DNA from: Nitratireductor thuwali
GTDB taxonomy: Bacteria; Pseudomonadota; Alphaproteobacteria; Rhizobiales; Rhizobiaceae
DNA length: 64,000 nt
Direction of reading: 5' to 3'
Assembly (NCBI RefSeq): GCF_036621415.1
Contig: NZ_CP030942.1
Span: 42,501 to 106,500 of the forward strand
Shown here one piece after another: positions 8,096 to 17,539 of this stretch. The translations under genes and the position numbers were made by a program. How positions within the stretch are numbered: position 1 is the first letter of the stretch; the number at the start of each line of letters is the position of its first letter. Under the pieces are notes generated by a model. The model had not been told where the DNA came from and did not search any database. It saw only the letters and a list, made by a program, of their open reading frames with translations.

Positions 8096-9673
8096 GTGAA
8101 CGATAAGCATCTTACAAGTCATTTTGAACTGCTAGGCAGAATTTCAGGTGGCTTCGCCGCTGCAGCTCTTTTCTTGTCGGCGATGCCGGTGCAGGCGCAG
8201 CAAGTAGCCGACAGACCGCGGCTCACGGTCGCGGTGCAGGAACTGCCCGACAGTCTGGAACCGGTCATGAAGACACGAACATCTGCATTCCAGGTCGTCC
8301 CAAGCATCTTCGATTTCCTTATCGAGACCGACTACAGCGACAATTTCGACAGGAAGCCGGGTCTTGCAACGAACTGGAAGCGCATCGACGAGAGGACGAT
8401 GGAGGTGGACCTGCGCCCCGGCGTGGTCATGCATGACGGGCGCGTGATGACCGCGGAGGACGTGGCGTTTTCCTTCGGGCCGCAGCGGGTCAGCGGCGAA
8501 GATGCGCCCGCCTATGGCCCCAGCCGCGCCTATCTGAAGACAATCGAGCGTGTCGAGGTGGTGGACGAGGACACGGTCCGCTTCGTCACCTCCAAGCCGG
8601 ACCCGGTCCTCGAAGCCCGCTTGTCGGGATGGATGTCCCAGGTCGTCAGCAAGAAGGCGTTCCAGGAGGCGGAGAGTTTTTCCGATTGGGAGCGTGCACC
8701 CGTTTCGACAGGACCCTACAAGGTGCAATCGTTCAAGACCAAGGACGAACTGGTGCTTGCGGCGCATGACGATTATTGGGACGGTACGCCGCCCTACAGC
8801 ACCATCAGATATGTCGAAGTTCCTGAGCAGTCCTCCCGCATCGCGGGGCTTGTTGCTGGCGATTATGACATCATAACGGATATTGATCCCGACCAGTTGG
8901 AACTGGTCGAAAGCTACGGCGATCTGGAGGTGGTTGGCGGCGATACGATCATGACCCGGTCCATCCGCTTCAGCACAAACCATCCGGTTTTGAAGGATCC
9001 TCGCATACGGCTTGCCCTGTCGCTTGCCATCGACCGGCAGGCGATCGTCGATAGCCTGTGGGATGGCCGCGTCGGTCTCACCAATGGCTTTCAGTTTCCG
9101 TACTACGGGGAACTCTATATCGAGGAGCATAAGGGGCCAGGCTACGACCCCGACAGGGCAAGGGAGCTGATGGCTGAGGCGGATTATGACGGTTCGCCCA
9201 TCCCGTATCGGGTGCTCGAACACTGGTATCCGGTGGAGTTGCCAACCTCAGAGGCGATCGCTGCAATGTGGGAGGCAGTCGGCTTCAACATCGACATGCA
9301 GGTACAGGCAAGCTGGGATACGATTCTTGTCGAGAACCCCGCATTTATCCACAACGGCGCCACATTGATGAACATTCCCGATCCGGTTGGCGGTCTCTGG
9401 AGGGTTTACGGGGAGGGGAGCAGCATTGATCGCCGCAATCAGTGGCGCAACGAGGAGTTCAACAAGCTGGGGAACGTTCTGGAGACGAGCCTCGATCCGC
9501 AAGCGCGGCGCGATGCCTTCAAACGCATGCTGCAGATCGTCGATTGGGAAGACGTGCCGGCGACGGAACTGCATATGCGTGGCGCTTTCTACGGCAAGCG
9601 TGCCGGGATTGATTGGCAACCGACACCTGCTCCTTATCTGGATTTCGGACCGACCGATACGGGAGTGAATTAG
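8096..9673 (+). CDS. ABC transporter solute-binding protein, family 5 (peptide/opine type)
   Basis: A 525-residue periplasmic binding protein of the DppA/OppA class. A hydrophobic leader ends SAMPVQAQQ, giving cleavage near residue 40. The family 5 pattern follows: MHDGRVMTAEDVAFSF, APVSTGPYKVQSF, and DPRIRLALSLAIDRQAIVD. The GTG at 8096 is chosen because AGGAGG lies 5 bases upstream. The gene starts a tightly overlapping importer cluster (ATPase gene next, 1-base overlap). The family carries di- and oligopeptides, nickel, sugars and, in Agrobacterium, agrocinopine-type opines. Behind a DeoR regulator and a phosphodiesterase, a phosphodiester ligand is plausible but not shown. Confidence 0.88.
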   Translation: MNDKHLTSHFELLGRISGGFAAAALFLSAMPVQAQQVADRPRLTVAVQELPDSLEPVMKTRTSAFQVVPSIFDFLIETDYSDNFDRKPGLATNWKRIDERTMEVDLRPGVVMHDGRVMTAEDVAFSFGPQRVSGEDAPAYGPSRAYLKTIERVEVVDEDTVRFVTSKPDPVLEARLSGWMSQVVSKKAFQEAESFSDWERAPVSTGPYKVQSFKTKDELVLAAHDDYWDGTPPYSTIRYVEVPEQSSRIAGLVAGDYDIITDIDPDQLELVESYGDLEVVGGDTIMTRSIRFSTNHPVLKDPRIRLALSLAIDRQAIVDSLWDGRVGLTNGFQFPYYGELYIEEHKGPGYDPDRARELMAEADYDGSPIPYRVLEHWYPVELPTSEAIAAMWEAVGFNIDMQVQASWDTILVENPAFIHNGATLMNIPDPVGGLWRVYGEGSSIDRRNQWRNEEFNKLGNVLETSLDPQARRDAFKRMLQIVDWEDVPATELHMRGAFYGKRAGIDWQPTPAPYLDFGPTDTGVN

Positions 9674-11652
9674 TGGCGGCGGCCGAATACCCGGAAAGCC
9701 TATCGCTAGCGACCGCTACGCGCCGCCGGGTTGAGCACCCGCCGGCGGCTCGTTCCGACGATGTCTTGCTGAGGGTGCGGGGCTTCGGCGTGACGTTTCA
9801 GACAGCGCGAGGTGAAGTCCGCGCCGTAGAGAATGTTTCCATCGATATCGAGCGCGGCGCTACATATGCATTTGTCGGCGAGAGTGGCAGCGGCAAAACG
9901 GCAACCTGCCTCGGGCTTGCGCGGCTTCTGCAAAGCAGGCACCGCCTGACCGGTTCGGCTGCCTTTGACGGGTTCGATCTTGCCACCGCGGATGAGCGCA
10001 CCTTGGCTGCCATTCACGGCCGGCGGATCGGGTTTGTCTTTCAGGATGCCGCCGGAAGGCTCGACCCCTTGCGCAATGTCAAAAGCCATTTCCTTACGAC
10101 GACAAGGCGGCTCCTCGGCCTGCGCGGACCTGCCGCGCTTGCCCGCATCCTTGAAAGCCTCCGCAATGTGGGGCTATTCGATGTCGAGGCGGTCCTTGCG
10201 AAGTTTCCGCACGAACTGTCGGGCGGCATGGCACAGCGGGTGATGATTGCACTGGCCCTTGTCGGCAATCCGGACCTCATCATTGCGGACGAGCCGACCA
10301 CGGCGCTTGATGCAGGTAACCGGCTGACCATTCTCTCGCTGCTGACGCGCCTCGCGCGACAGCATAGCGCGTCGCTTATATTGGTGACCCATGACCTTAA
10401 GGCGGCTTCGTTCTGCGACGTGCTCGCGGTGTTCTACGCCGGCCAGGTCGTCGAGATCGCCCGGATCGACCACGGCTATGACATGCTGCGTCACCCATAC
10501 AGCAGGGCCCTGCTGCGAGCCGCGCCGCACCTTGCTGAAGAATGGCCGGCCCGTCCCATTCCCGGCACGATGCCAGCGCATGGCGAGCGCGGCTCCGTTT
10601 GCCGCTTTGCACCGCGCTGCAGTGCCCGCCGTATCGCCTGCATGAACGAGCCACTGACTTTCAAGGAAGATCGACAGGGGGGCGTTCTCTGCCAATTCCC
10701 TATGGTCGAGGAAAGCTTCGACGAGGCCACAGAGCTGATATCGGCCGGCGAAACGCGTGGCGCTGCGCGGCCGGTTCTATCGGAGCCGGTGCTCGAACTC
10801 GATCGTGTTTCCAAGGCATTCCACGCAAGATCCTTATTCGGCTTTGGTCGGAAGCGGTTGGGCGGCCATGCATTGCTGGACGTTTCCCTGGTGGTGCACA
10901 AGGGAGAGTGTCTGGCCCTCGTCGGGGAAAGTGGCAGCGGAAAATCGACAATATGCAATCTCGTGCTAGGGATGTGCCAGCCAAGCGCGGGCCGGGTCAA
11001 CCTTCGTATCGACGGGGAAGAACCCTTCGCCGGCGCAGCGCGAAAATCCGTGCCGCGCGTACAGATGATCTTTCAGGACCCGCAATCGGCGTTCGATCCT
11101 CGCATACCGATCGGCGAGCAGGTCGCCGAGCCTTTGCGGGTGAATGGGATTGGCACTGCAGCAAGCCGCCTTCGGGAGGCACGCGCCATGTTCGATACGG
11201 TGCGGCTGGAACACGACTTCCTTTCGGCGCGTCCCCGGCAATTGAGCGGCGGACAATTGCAGCGCGCTGCCATCGCCCGCGCCTTGATCCTGCGTCCGCA
11301 GTTGCTTGTATGCGACGAGCCGACCTCCGCCCTCGATGTTTCCGTGCAATGTGAGATCGTCAACCTGTTCGGCGAATTGAAGCGATCGATGGGCCTGGCG
11401 ATGCTGTTTGTAACGCACGATCTTGCCGCCATACGGCCAATTGCCGACCGCATCGCCGTGATGCGGGCCGGTGAAATCGTCGAGGAAGGCAGTACCGCGC
11501 AAATCATTGCAGAGCCCCGCCACCCCTACACACAAAACCTCATTGACCTGAGCGGCGGTCTTTCGCTTGGCCGGGCGGATGCCCAGGACCGAGGCCGGCA
11601 ACCAGATTTGTGGCCGCTCGGACATGACGTGAGGGAAGGCGTTGTGGCGTGA
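9673..11652 (+). CDS. Fused tandem ATP-binding protein of a peptide-type ABC importer (DppD-DppF fusion)
   Basis: A 659-residue protein with two complete ABC ATPase domains in one chain. Domain 1 has Walker A GESGSGKT (~73-80), signature LSGGMAQR and Walker B LIIADEPTTALD. Its end carries the Cys-rich peptide-transporter tail (CRFAPRCSARRIAC). Domain 2 has GESGSGKST, LSGGQLQR and LLVCDEPTSALD. Most relatives use two separate genes, so the fusion is a recognised but less common arrangement. It starts at GTG 9673, overlapping the binding-protein stop by one base, and ends overlapping the permease start (GTGA). It energises import by the two permeases that follow. Confidence 0.9.
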   Translation: MAAAEYPESLSLATATRRRVEHPPAARSDDVLLRVRGFGVTFQTARGEVRAVENVSIDIERGATYAFVGESGSGKTATCLGLARLLQSRHRLTGSAAFDGFDLATADERTLAAIHGRRIGFVFQDAAGRLDPLRNVKSHFLTTTRRLLGLRGPAALARILESLRNVGLFDVEAVLAKFPHELSGGMAQRVMIALALVGNPDLIIADEPTTALDAGNRLTILSLLTRLARQHSASLILVTHDLKAASFCDVLAVFYAGQVVEIARIDHGYDMLRHPYSRALLRAAPHLAEEWPARPIPGTMPAHGERGSVCRFAPRCSARRIACMNEPLTFKEDRQGGVLCQFPMVEESFDEATELISAGETRGAARPVLSEPVLELDRVSKAFHARSLFGFGRKRLGGHALLDVSLVVHKGECLALVGESGSGKSTICNLVLGMCQPSAGRVNLRIDGEEPFAGAARKSVPRVQMIFQDPQSAFDPRIPIGEQVAEPLRVNGIGTAASRLREARAMFDTVRLEHDFLSARPRQLSGGQLQRAAIARALILRPQLLVCDEPTSALDVSVQCEIVNLFGELKRSMGLAMLFVTHDLAAIRPIADRIAVMRAGEIVEEGSTAQIIAEPRHPYTQNLIDLSGGLSLGRADAQDRGRQPDLWPLGHDVREGVVA

Positions 11653-12596
11653 CAGCCGTCTTCATCCTGACGAAGCTGTTCCGTTCAGCGCTGACGGTCG
11701 TCCTCGCCCTGGCGTTCACCTTTGTGCTTCTGCGTTTCGCTGGCGATCCAGCGCTGGCTGTCCTGGGCGTCGATGCGGCGCCGGAGGCGCTCGAACATTT
11801 CCGCACACGCTATGGGCTCGATCACAGCGTTGCGCATCAGTTCGTCTTCTACCTCTCGAATCTTATGAGCGGCGATTTCGGAACATCCTTGCGCGACGGG
11901 CGTCCGGTCGTCGACGTCGTCTTTGAGGCGTTGCCGAAAACACTGCAACTGATGGGCATCGGTTTCCTTCTGGCAATGGCCATCGGCATTCCGGCGGGCC
12001 TTTTGGCCGCCTTGAAGCAGGGACGGTTTCTCGATCGCCTGGTGATGTCGCTGTCGGTCATAGGCTTCAGCCTGCCGAACTTCTTTCTTGGCCTCCTCTT
12101 GATACTGATTTTCACGCTGTGGCTTCGCCTCCTTCCGGCAGGCGGCTCGTCGTCCCCGTTGCACTTCGTGATGCCGGTCATCACGCTTGCTACGGCCTAT
12201 ATCGGGATCGTTGCCCGCTATGCGCGCGCGTCGATGCTGACGGTTCTCGAAAAGCCATATCTCGTGGCAGCGCGCGCGCGCGGCGCGTCGACGATCACCA
12301 TCGTTATACGACATGCCCTGCCGAACGCCGCTATTCCGATCGTAACGATCTGCGGCCTTGTCTTCGGCAGCCTGCTTGGCGGGGCCGCCGTCATCGAAAC
12401 AGTTTTTGCCTGGCCGGGCATGGGCCGGCTCTTGGTGAACTCGGTGTTGGCGAAGGACCTGCCGGTCGTGCAGTTCATCGTGATCATGCTGACCGTCGTT
12501 ATGGTTGTCACCAATCTCTGCATTGATTTGGCCTACCGCCTGTTGGACCCGCGTATCGCTTCCTCGCCTGCAGGAAGCCAAAGGAAAGGCGCGTGA
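11649..12596 (+). CDS. ABC transporter permease, DppB type
   Basis: A 315-residue inner-membrane permease with about six transmembrane helices. The N-terminus is typical of DppB/OppB (LFRSALTVVLALAFTFVLLR...GDPA). The cytoplasmic ATPase-coupling EAA loop is ARARGASTITIVIRHALPNA, and the late WPGMGRLLVNSVLAKDLPV motif is family-specific. It starts at GTG 11649 overlapping the ATPase stop by four bases and ends overlapping the next permease. Forms the heterodimeric membrane channel with the following gene. Confidence 0.9.
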   Translation: MTAVFILTKLFRSALTVVLALAFTFVLLRFAGDPALAVLGVDAAPEALEHFRTRYGLDHSVAHQFVFYLSNLMSGDFGTSLRDGRPVVDVVFEALPKTLQLMGIGFLLAMAIGIPAGLLAALKQGRFLDRLVMSLSVIGFSLPNFFLGLLLILIFTLWLRLLPAGGSSSPLHFVMPVITLATAYIGIVARYARASMLTVLEKPYLVAARARGASTITIVIRHALPNAAIPIVTICGLVFGSLLGGAAVIETVFAWPGMGRLLVNSVLAKDLPVVQFIVIMLTVVMVVTNLCIDLAYRLLDPRIASSPAGSQRKGA

Positions 12597-13459
12597 GTGT
12601 GAGGACGTCGCCATCCCGCCAAGAGATTCAGCCTTTCCGCCCGCCAATCGCAGCAGGCCTGGCGCTGGGGTGGATACTGGCTCTCCTATCCCTGGGCCTG
12701 GTCGTCCCGCTTCTCGCCCCGCTTGATGCCAATCAAGTGGATCTGTCCGCCCGACTCCTGCCGCCGGCTGGCTTTGGCGGATCGCTCGAACATCCTTTCG
12801 GGACGGATCAGTTGGGCCGCGACTTGTTCGCGCGCGTTTGCTCGGCCATTCGCATCAGCCTGCTTTTGGCATTGGTCGGAACCGTCGCCGGCGCATGCCT
12901 GGGCATTGCGCTCGGCTTCGCCGCCGCGCATTTCGGCGGTCTCGTTGACGATCTCGTTACGACCCTGATCGATTTTCAGGCAGCGTTGCCATTTCTCGTA
13001 CTGGCCATCGCCAGCATCGCTTTCCTGGGAACCAACATTTATGTCTTGCTGCTCCTCGTCAGCCTTTACGGCTGGGAGCGCTATGCACGCCTGGCGCGCG
13101 GGCTCGCCTTGTCGCATAGAAACAACCGCTATGTCACCGCGGCGCGAACCTATGGCGCAAGCTGGCCGACTATCTACTGGCGTCATATCCTGCCGAACGT
13201 CTCGGGCATTCTGGCGGTCAATGCCACCTTGAACTTTCCCGAATCCCTTCTTCTGGAAACGACCTTGAGCTTTCTGGGCCTCGGCGTGCAGCCACCCAAT
13301 GCAAGCCTGGGCTCAATCATGAATGCCGGGCGCGATCATCTTTTCTCGGCATGGTGGATTGCGGTGGTTCCGGGGCTGCTGATTTTTTTCACCACATTCT
13401 CTCTGAGCGTTCTGGGCGACATGCTGAATAGCGGGGACATGGCGGAGCGTGTTGCTTAG
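12593..13459 (+). CDS. ABC transporter permease, DppC type
   Basis: A 288-residue permease, the partner of the preceding DppB-type protein. It shows the characteristic HPFGTDQLGRDLFARV periplasmic segment, an EAA loop (AARTYGASWPTIYWRHILPN) and the family ending ETTLSFLGLGVQPPNASLG. It starts at GTG 12593 within a four-base overlap. Last gene of the plus-strand importer operon; the LysR gene on the opposite strand ends 6 bp further on, so transcription converges here. Confidence 0.9.
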   Translation: MSVRTSPSRQEIQPFRPPIAAGLALGWILALLSLGLVVPLLAPLDANQVDLSARLLPPAGFGGSLEHPFGTDQLGRDLFARVCSAIRISLLLALVGTVAGACLGIALGFAAAHFGGLVDDLVTTLIDFQAALPFLVLAIASIAFLGTNIYVLLLLVSLYGWERYARLARGLALSHRNNRYVTAARTYGASWPTIYWRHILPNVSGILAVNATLNFPESLLLETTLSFLGLGVQPPNASLGSIMNAGRDHLFSAWWIAVVPGLLIFFTTFSLSVLGDMLNSGDMAERVA

Positions 13460-13464
13460 GAGTG

Positions 13465-14361
13465 TCATTTCACCTCGTTCAACCGCGCCACTCCCGACAG
13501 ATGTTCCAGGAAATCGTTGACCAACACGGGACGGGATCCGTGCTTCGGCAGCGCCGCATAGGTTGTGAACGGTATGCGAGGACGAAACGGCCTTACGACG
13601 ATATCAAGTGACTGGTGCCGGTCCATCGCGGTGACCGGATCGACGATGGATACGCCCATGCCATCTTTGACGAACGCGCAGGCTGTCGCGGACAGCCCTG
13701 TTTCGATGACGATCCTGCGGGCGATGTCCGCTTCCTCGAATACGCGATCGACATGGTGGCGGAAGGCTGAGTCCGGTCCCAGCGAGATGAAGTGTTCTCC
13801 CGCCAGGTCTGCGGGTTCAATGGCTGTTTTTTCCGTCAAGGGATGACCCAGCGGAAGGATGCAGACGCCCGCCAGCGATTGAAAGGGCTGCAGTTCCACG
13901 CCGGCATTTGCCGCGATGTCGGAGGCAAAGCCGAGATCTGCGTGACGGCCTGCGATCCATTCCACCACCCGGCTTGCCGCCCTTGCATTCAGCTCTACCG
14001 TTATGTCGGGGCGCCTCTTCATGAAGGAAGCCACAGCACGCGGAAGATAGTCGAGCACCAGCGCCGGAATGGCCACGATGCGCAGGTGGCCCGACTGGCC
14101 GCGCGCCAACTGACGCGCATTGCGATCAAGATCGTCGATCGCGGTAAACACACGGTCGATCTGCTGAAGCAGCGTCTGCGCTTCCGTGGTTGGTAGAAGG
14201 CGACCGTGAGAACGCTCGAAAAGCGTTAGTCCCGTTCCCAACTCGAGATCGGCTATCAGCTTGCTGACGGTCGGCTGCGTGAGGCGAAGGAGTTCGCCCG
14301 CGCCCGTTACAGTGCCAGCCAGCATCACCGCTCGAAAAGCTTCAAGTTGCCTCATATTCAT
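13465..14361 (-). CDS. LysR-family transcriptional regulator
   Basis: About 298 residues. An N-terminal LysR helix-turn-helix (LEAFRAVMLAGTVTGAGELL and LTQPTVSKLIADLE) is followed by an effector-binding domain with two Rossmann-like lobes (LRIVAIPALVLDYLPRAVASF..., FVKDGMGVSIVDP). Start taken at the ATG of MNMRQLEAF; an upstream in-frame ATG at 14385 is possible. It is divergent from the polyamine-type importer and amine-oxidase operon, the normal arrangement for a LysR activator of that operon. OccR/NocR, which control opine operons, are LysR proteins with this layout; specificity cannot be read from sequence. Confidence 0.88.
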   Translation of the reverse strand: MNMRQLEAFRAVMLAGTVTGAGELLRLTQPTVSKLIADLELGTGLTLFERSHGRLLPTTEAQTLLQQIDRVFTAIDDLDRNARQLARGQSGHLRIVAIPALVLDYLPRAVASFMKRRPDITVELNARAASRVVEWIAGRHADLGFASDIAANAGVELQPFQSLAGVCILPLGHPLTEKTAIEPADLAGEHFISLGPDSAFRHHVDRVFEEADIARRIVIETGLSATACAFVKDGMGVSIVDPVTAMDRHQSLDIVVRPFRPRIPFTTYAALPKHGSRPVLVNDFLEHLSGVARLNEVK

Positions 14362-14481
14362 CAGCGTCCGCCCTAATGCATGCATTCTATGAATACGGTA
14401 GAGGAAAATTTGAATTTGAATCTATATTCTGCTGTCGATAAGTTTGTCAAATTAATGTCATAAAGAGACAAGGGGAACTGA
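14362..14481. promoter_or_regulatory. Divergent LysR/operon promoter region
   Basis: A 120-base AT-rich spacer between the LysR gene and the binding-protein gene. It includes a TTTGAATTTGAAT tandem motif near 14409-14421. LysR proteins normally bind T-N11-A boxes in such spacers; several T...A pairs are present but none stands out. Confidence 0.45.
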
Positions 14482-15540
14482 ATGCGTCACATTCTCAAAT
14501 CGCCCGGGATACAGCTTGTGATCCTCTCGCTCGGGGGTGCCTGCGCGGCCGTCATGCCCTCACAGGCCGAAGAGGTCCTGTATTTGGCCGCTTATGGAGG
14601 GTCTTCCGAAACGGTCCTGCGCGAGATGATCTTGCCGCCGTTTGAAGAGGAGTACGATGTCAGGGTCAAATACGTGGCTGGCGCTTCGACCAACAATTTG
14701 GCGCGGCTTCAGGCCCAGCGCAACAATCCCGAAATCGACGTGGCCATTCTCGATGATGGCCCCATGCAACAAGCCGTCGGGTTAGGGCTTTGCGCGCCGA
14801 TTGCTGAAGCCCCCATTCTGGATGAGATTTACGATCTCGCCAAGCAAAACGGCGATGGGAAATCGATCGGAGTAGGCATCGTTGCAACGGGGATTGCCTA
14901 CAACACCGACGTCTTCGGGGCCGAGGGCTGGCCGGCACCGGCGTCGTGGCTTGATCTTGCCGACCCGCGCTTCAAGGGACGGCTGACTGTTCCAGCCATC
15001 ACCAATACCTATGGCCTGCACACGCTCCTTGCCATAAACAGCATAAAGGGTGGCGATCTCGAAAACATCGATCCTGGCTTTTCCTTTATTTCCGAGCACA
15101 TCGCGCCGAGCGTGCGGAGCTTCGAGACGTCGTCAAGCAAGATCTCCGAGCTGTTCCAGACCGGAGAAGTGGCGGTTGGGGTCTGGGGTAGCGGGCGTGT
15201 TGCCTCCCTCGCCGCTGCAGGGTTTCCAATTGAACTCGTGCAGCCCCGAGAGGGGGCCATGGCCCTCCTGACGACGATCTGCCCTGTCGAGGGGAGCGAT
15301 CAACCAGAGCTGCAGCAGACCCTCATCCAGCACTTCTTGTCGCCGCAGGTCCAGGCAATTCTGGCTCAACACAAAGGATGGGGGCCAACGAACAAGACCG
15401 TCGATCTACCTGAAGCCGTCGCCGAAATGGTTCCATATGGACCGGACGCAGTGGAAAAGCTCGTCAGCGTCGACTGGGCGAGCGTCAACGAGAACCGGTC
15501 GGAATGGACAAGGCGGTGGACGCGTGAGGTCGAACAGTGA
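14482..15540 (+). CDS. ABC transporter solute-binding protein, polyamine/iron (PotD-like) family
   Basis: A 352-residue periplasmic binding protein of the extracellular solute-binding family 1/PotD class. A signal peptide is visible (hydrophobic core VILSLGGACAAVM, cleavage after SQA near residue 29). Typical elements are LYLAAYGGSSETVLREMI, the hinge segment GVGIVATGIAYNTDVFG, and WLDLADPRFKGRLTVPAI. It is the first gene of a run of seven plus-strand genes that overlap or nearly touch (14482-21191): binding protein, ATPase, two permeases, then three oxidase subunits. The substrate is therefore probably an amine or imino-acid-type compound oxidised after import. No C-terminal anomalies. Confidence 0.88.
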   Translation: MRHILKSPGIQLVILSLGGACAAVMPSQAEEVLYLAAYGGSSETVLREMILPPFEEEYDVRVKYVAGASTNNLARLQAQRNNPEIDVAILDDGPMQQAVGLGLCAPIAEAPILDEIYDLAKQNGDGKSIGVGIVATGIAYNTDVFGAEGWPAPASWLDLADPRFKGRLTVPAITNTYGLHTLLAINSIKGGDLENIDPGFSFISEHIAPSVRSFETSSSKISELFQTGEVAVGVWGSGRVASLAAAGFPIELVQPREGAMALLTTICPVEGSDQPELQQTLIQHFLSPQVQAILAQHKGWGPTNKTVDLPEAVAEMVPYGPDAVEKLVSVDWASVNENRSEWTRRWTREVEQ

Positions 15541-15585
15541 CCGCTGCCGCCCTTTTCGACTACGCGCCGCATGGAGGGATTTGAG

Positions 15586-16659
15586 ATGGCATTCCTCGAA
15601 CTGCACGGCCTTTCCAGGATGTTCGGCAGTGTCGTTGCTGTGGAGAATATCAATATCGATGTCGCGAAAGGCGAATTCGTCTCCCTTCTCGGACCTTCGG
15701 GCTGCGGAAAAACAACAACTCTTAACATGATCGCGGGGTTTCTGGAGCCCAGCTCAGGCCGCATCCGCCTCGACGGCACGATGCTCGATCAGATCAGGCC
15801 GTGTGATCGCGGACTCGGCGTCGTGTTCCAGAATTACGCGCTGTTTCCGCATATGACGGTGGCCGAAAACGTGGCCTTTGGACTGGAGATGAAGCGCGTC
15901 CCGCAACAAGAGGCCAATCGCCGTGTGGCGGACATCCTCGAGCTTGTGCGCCTCGATGGGCTAGCGGCCCGTTATCCCGCACAGCTTTCCGGCGGCCAGC
16001 AGCAACGTGTCGCTGTTGCCCGCGCATTGGTGATTGAGCCGCCGCTGCTGCTGCTGGACGAGCCTTTGTCCAATCTCGACGCCAAGCTGCGCGAAGAGAT
16101 GCAAGTTGAGCTTCGCCGAATCCAGCGCACGGTTGGGACTACGACGATCATGGTGACACATGATCAGGCGGAGGCGATGGCGCTCAGCGATCGCATCGCC
16201 GTGATGAACCGCGGCCGTCTTGAGCAAACGGGCAGCCCACAGGACGTCTATGACCGCCCAGTCACGGCTTTTGTCTCCAGTTTTCTTGGCAAGACCAATC
16301 TCCTGCAGGCACGGCTGTTCAAAAACGACCGGGATGTATGCCGGATCGACATCGCCGGGCACTGCTTCTCAATAGCCGGATCGCAATGTTCCGGCTTTGC
16401 AGATGGAACGGTGCAGGTTTCGCTTCGTCCCGAGAGAATCCGTGTTGTCACCGGGCGCGCCGCCGGTGCTGCCTCTGTTGCAGGACAGATACGCAGCCGA
16501 GTTTTCCTGGGTGACCGTTGGGTCTACGAAATTGAGAGCGCACTGGGCCCACTGCTCGTCCACCAGCCCAATTCGAGCACAACCGTTGCCGAAGGAGATG
16601 CGGTGGCGCTTGCCTGGGACACGTCCGACCTGCGTATCGTCGAGGCCGGCCATGCGTAA
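15586..16659 (+). CDS. ABC transporter ATP-binding protein, PotA-like
   Basis: A 357-residue ATPase. Walker A GPSGCGKTT (~32-40), Q-loop VFQNYALFPHMTV, signature LSGGQQQRVAVARAL, Walker [13 protein letters not shown] and switch His MVTHDQAEA are all intact. A C-terminal TOBE-type domain follows from about residue 270. The start at ATG 15586 has GGAGGG about 9 bases upstream; an ATG at 15571 is in frame but lacks a site. It overlaps the first permease by 8 bases. It powers import with the two following permeases. Confidence 0.92.
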   Translation: MAFLELHGLSRMFGSVVAVENINIDVAKGEFVSLLGPSGCGKTTTLNMIAGFLEPSSGRIRLDGTMLDQIRPCDRGLGVVFQNYALFPHMTVAENVAFGLEMKRVPQQEANRRVADILELVRLDGLAARYPAQLSGGQQQRVAVARALVIEPPLLLLDEPLSNLDAKLREEMQVELRRIQRTVGTTTIMVTHDQAEAMALSDRIAVMNRGRLEQTGSPQDVYDRPVTAFVSSFLGKTNLLQARLFKNDRDVCRIDIAGHCFSIAGSQCSGFADGTVQVSLRPERIRVVTGRAAGAASVAGQIRSRVFLGDRWVYEIESALGPLLVHQPNSSTTVAEGDAVALAWDTSDLRIVEAGHA

Positions 16660-17539
16660 TGCCTCTCTGCCATACTGGCTAAGCGCGCCGGCCCTGACCT
16701 TCTATGCACTATGCGTGGCCGCGCCGCTGGCGGCGACATTTCTTCTGAGCCTGAATGGTTATCAGGATGGCATCGGCGTCCTACCGGTCCTCGGGCTCGG
16801 CAATTACGCCCAAATTCTGTCGGACCCCTACTTCCACCTCATCTTCGGCCGCACCTTCGTCTTGGCGTTGGCAGTAACCGCGTTGTGCATCTTGCTCGGA
16901 GCTCCCGAAGCCTACATCCTCTATCGCATGGAGGCGCCATGGCGCGGCCTGTTCCTGACGATCATCCTCGGGCCGCTGCTGATCGCCGTCGTTGTCCGCA
17001 CGCTCGGCTGGGCCCTACTATTCGGCAGCCATGGTGCGATCAGTCAGACGCTGCAGATGCTGGAACTGGCTGATCGGCCAATATCGCTCATGTATACCAT
17101 GACGGGCATGGTGATCGCACTGGTCCATGTGCTGGTGCCCTTTGTGGTGATTGCCGTATGGGCTTCGCTGCAGCGGCTGGACCGCAACATCGAACTTGCA
17201 GGAGAGTCGCTTGGCGCGAGCCAGTTGACGATCTTGCGGCGCTTGGTCCTTCCGCAAGTTATCCCCGCGATCGTGTCGGGCTCCATCATTGTTTTTTCGC
17301 TGGCAGCGACAGCTTTCGCCACGCCCTCCATCATTGGAGGGCGGCGCCTGAAGGTGGTGGCAACGCTTGTCTATGATGAATTTCTCACCACGTTGAACTG
17401 GCCGTTGGGCGCGGCTATCGCGGTCTTGATGCTGATCGCCAATATCGCGCTCATCCTCACCTATAGCCGCCTGATGGAACGGCGGCGCGTGGAGCGCCAG
17501 AAGGCGGTGTCGGTTGCTTTTCAGGAGAAGGTCGCATGA
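16652..17539 (+). CDS. ABC transporter permease, PotB-like
   Basis: A 295-residue permease with about six membrane helices, starting MRNASLPYWLSAPALTFYAL at ATG 16652 inside the ATPase gene's end. The EAA loop is ESLGASQLTILRRLVLPQVIP, and the motif ATAFATPSIIGGRRLKVVAT is typical of the first permease of spermidine/putrescine-type systems. It overlaps the second permease by ATGA at 17536. Confidence 0.9.
   Translation: MRNASLPYWLSAPALTFYALCVAAPLAATFLLSLNGYQDGIGVLPVLGLGNYAQILSDPYFHLIFGRTFVLALAVTALCILLGAPEAYILYRMEAPWRGLFLTIILGPLLIAVVVRTLGWALLFGSHGAISQTLQMLELADRPISLMYTMTGMVIALVHVLVPFVVIAVWASLQRLDRNIELAGESLGASQLTILRRLVLPQVIPAIVSGSIIVFSLAATAFATPSIIGGRRLKVVATLVYDEFLTTLNWPLGAAIAVLMLIANIALILTYSRLMERRRVERQKAVSVAFQEKVA

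Noticed and set aside
11685..12647. A 320-codon minus-strand open frame over the permease genes
   Set aside because: Strongly charged, repeat-like translation opposite a well-supported DppB-type permease; antisense shadow.
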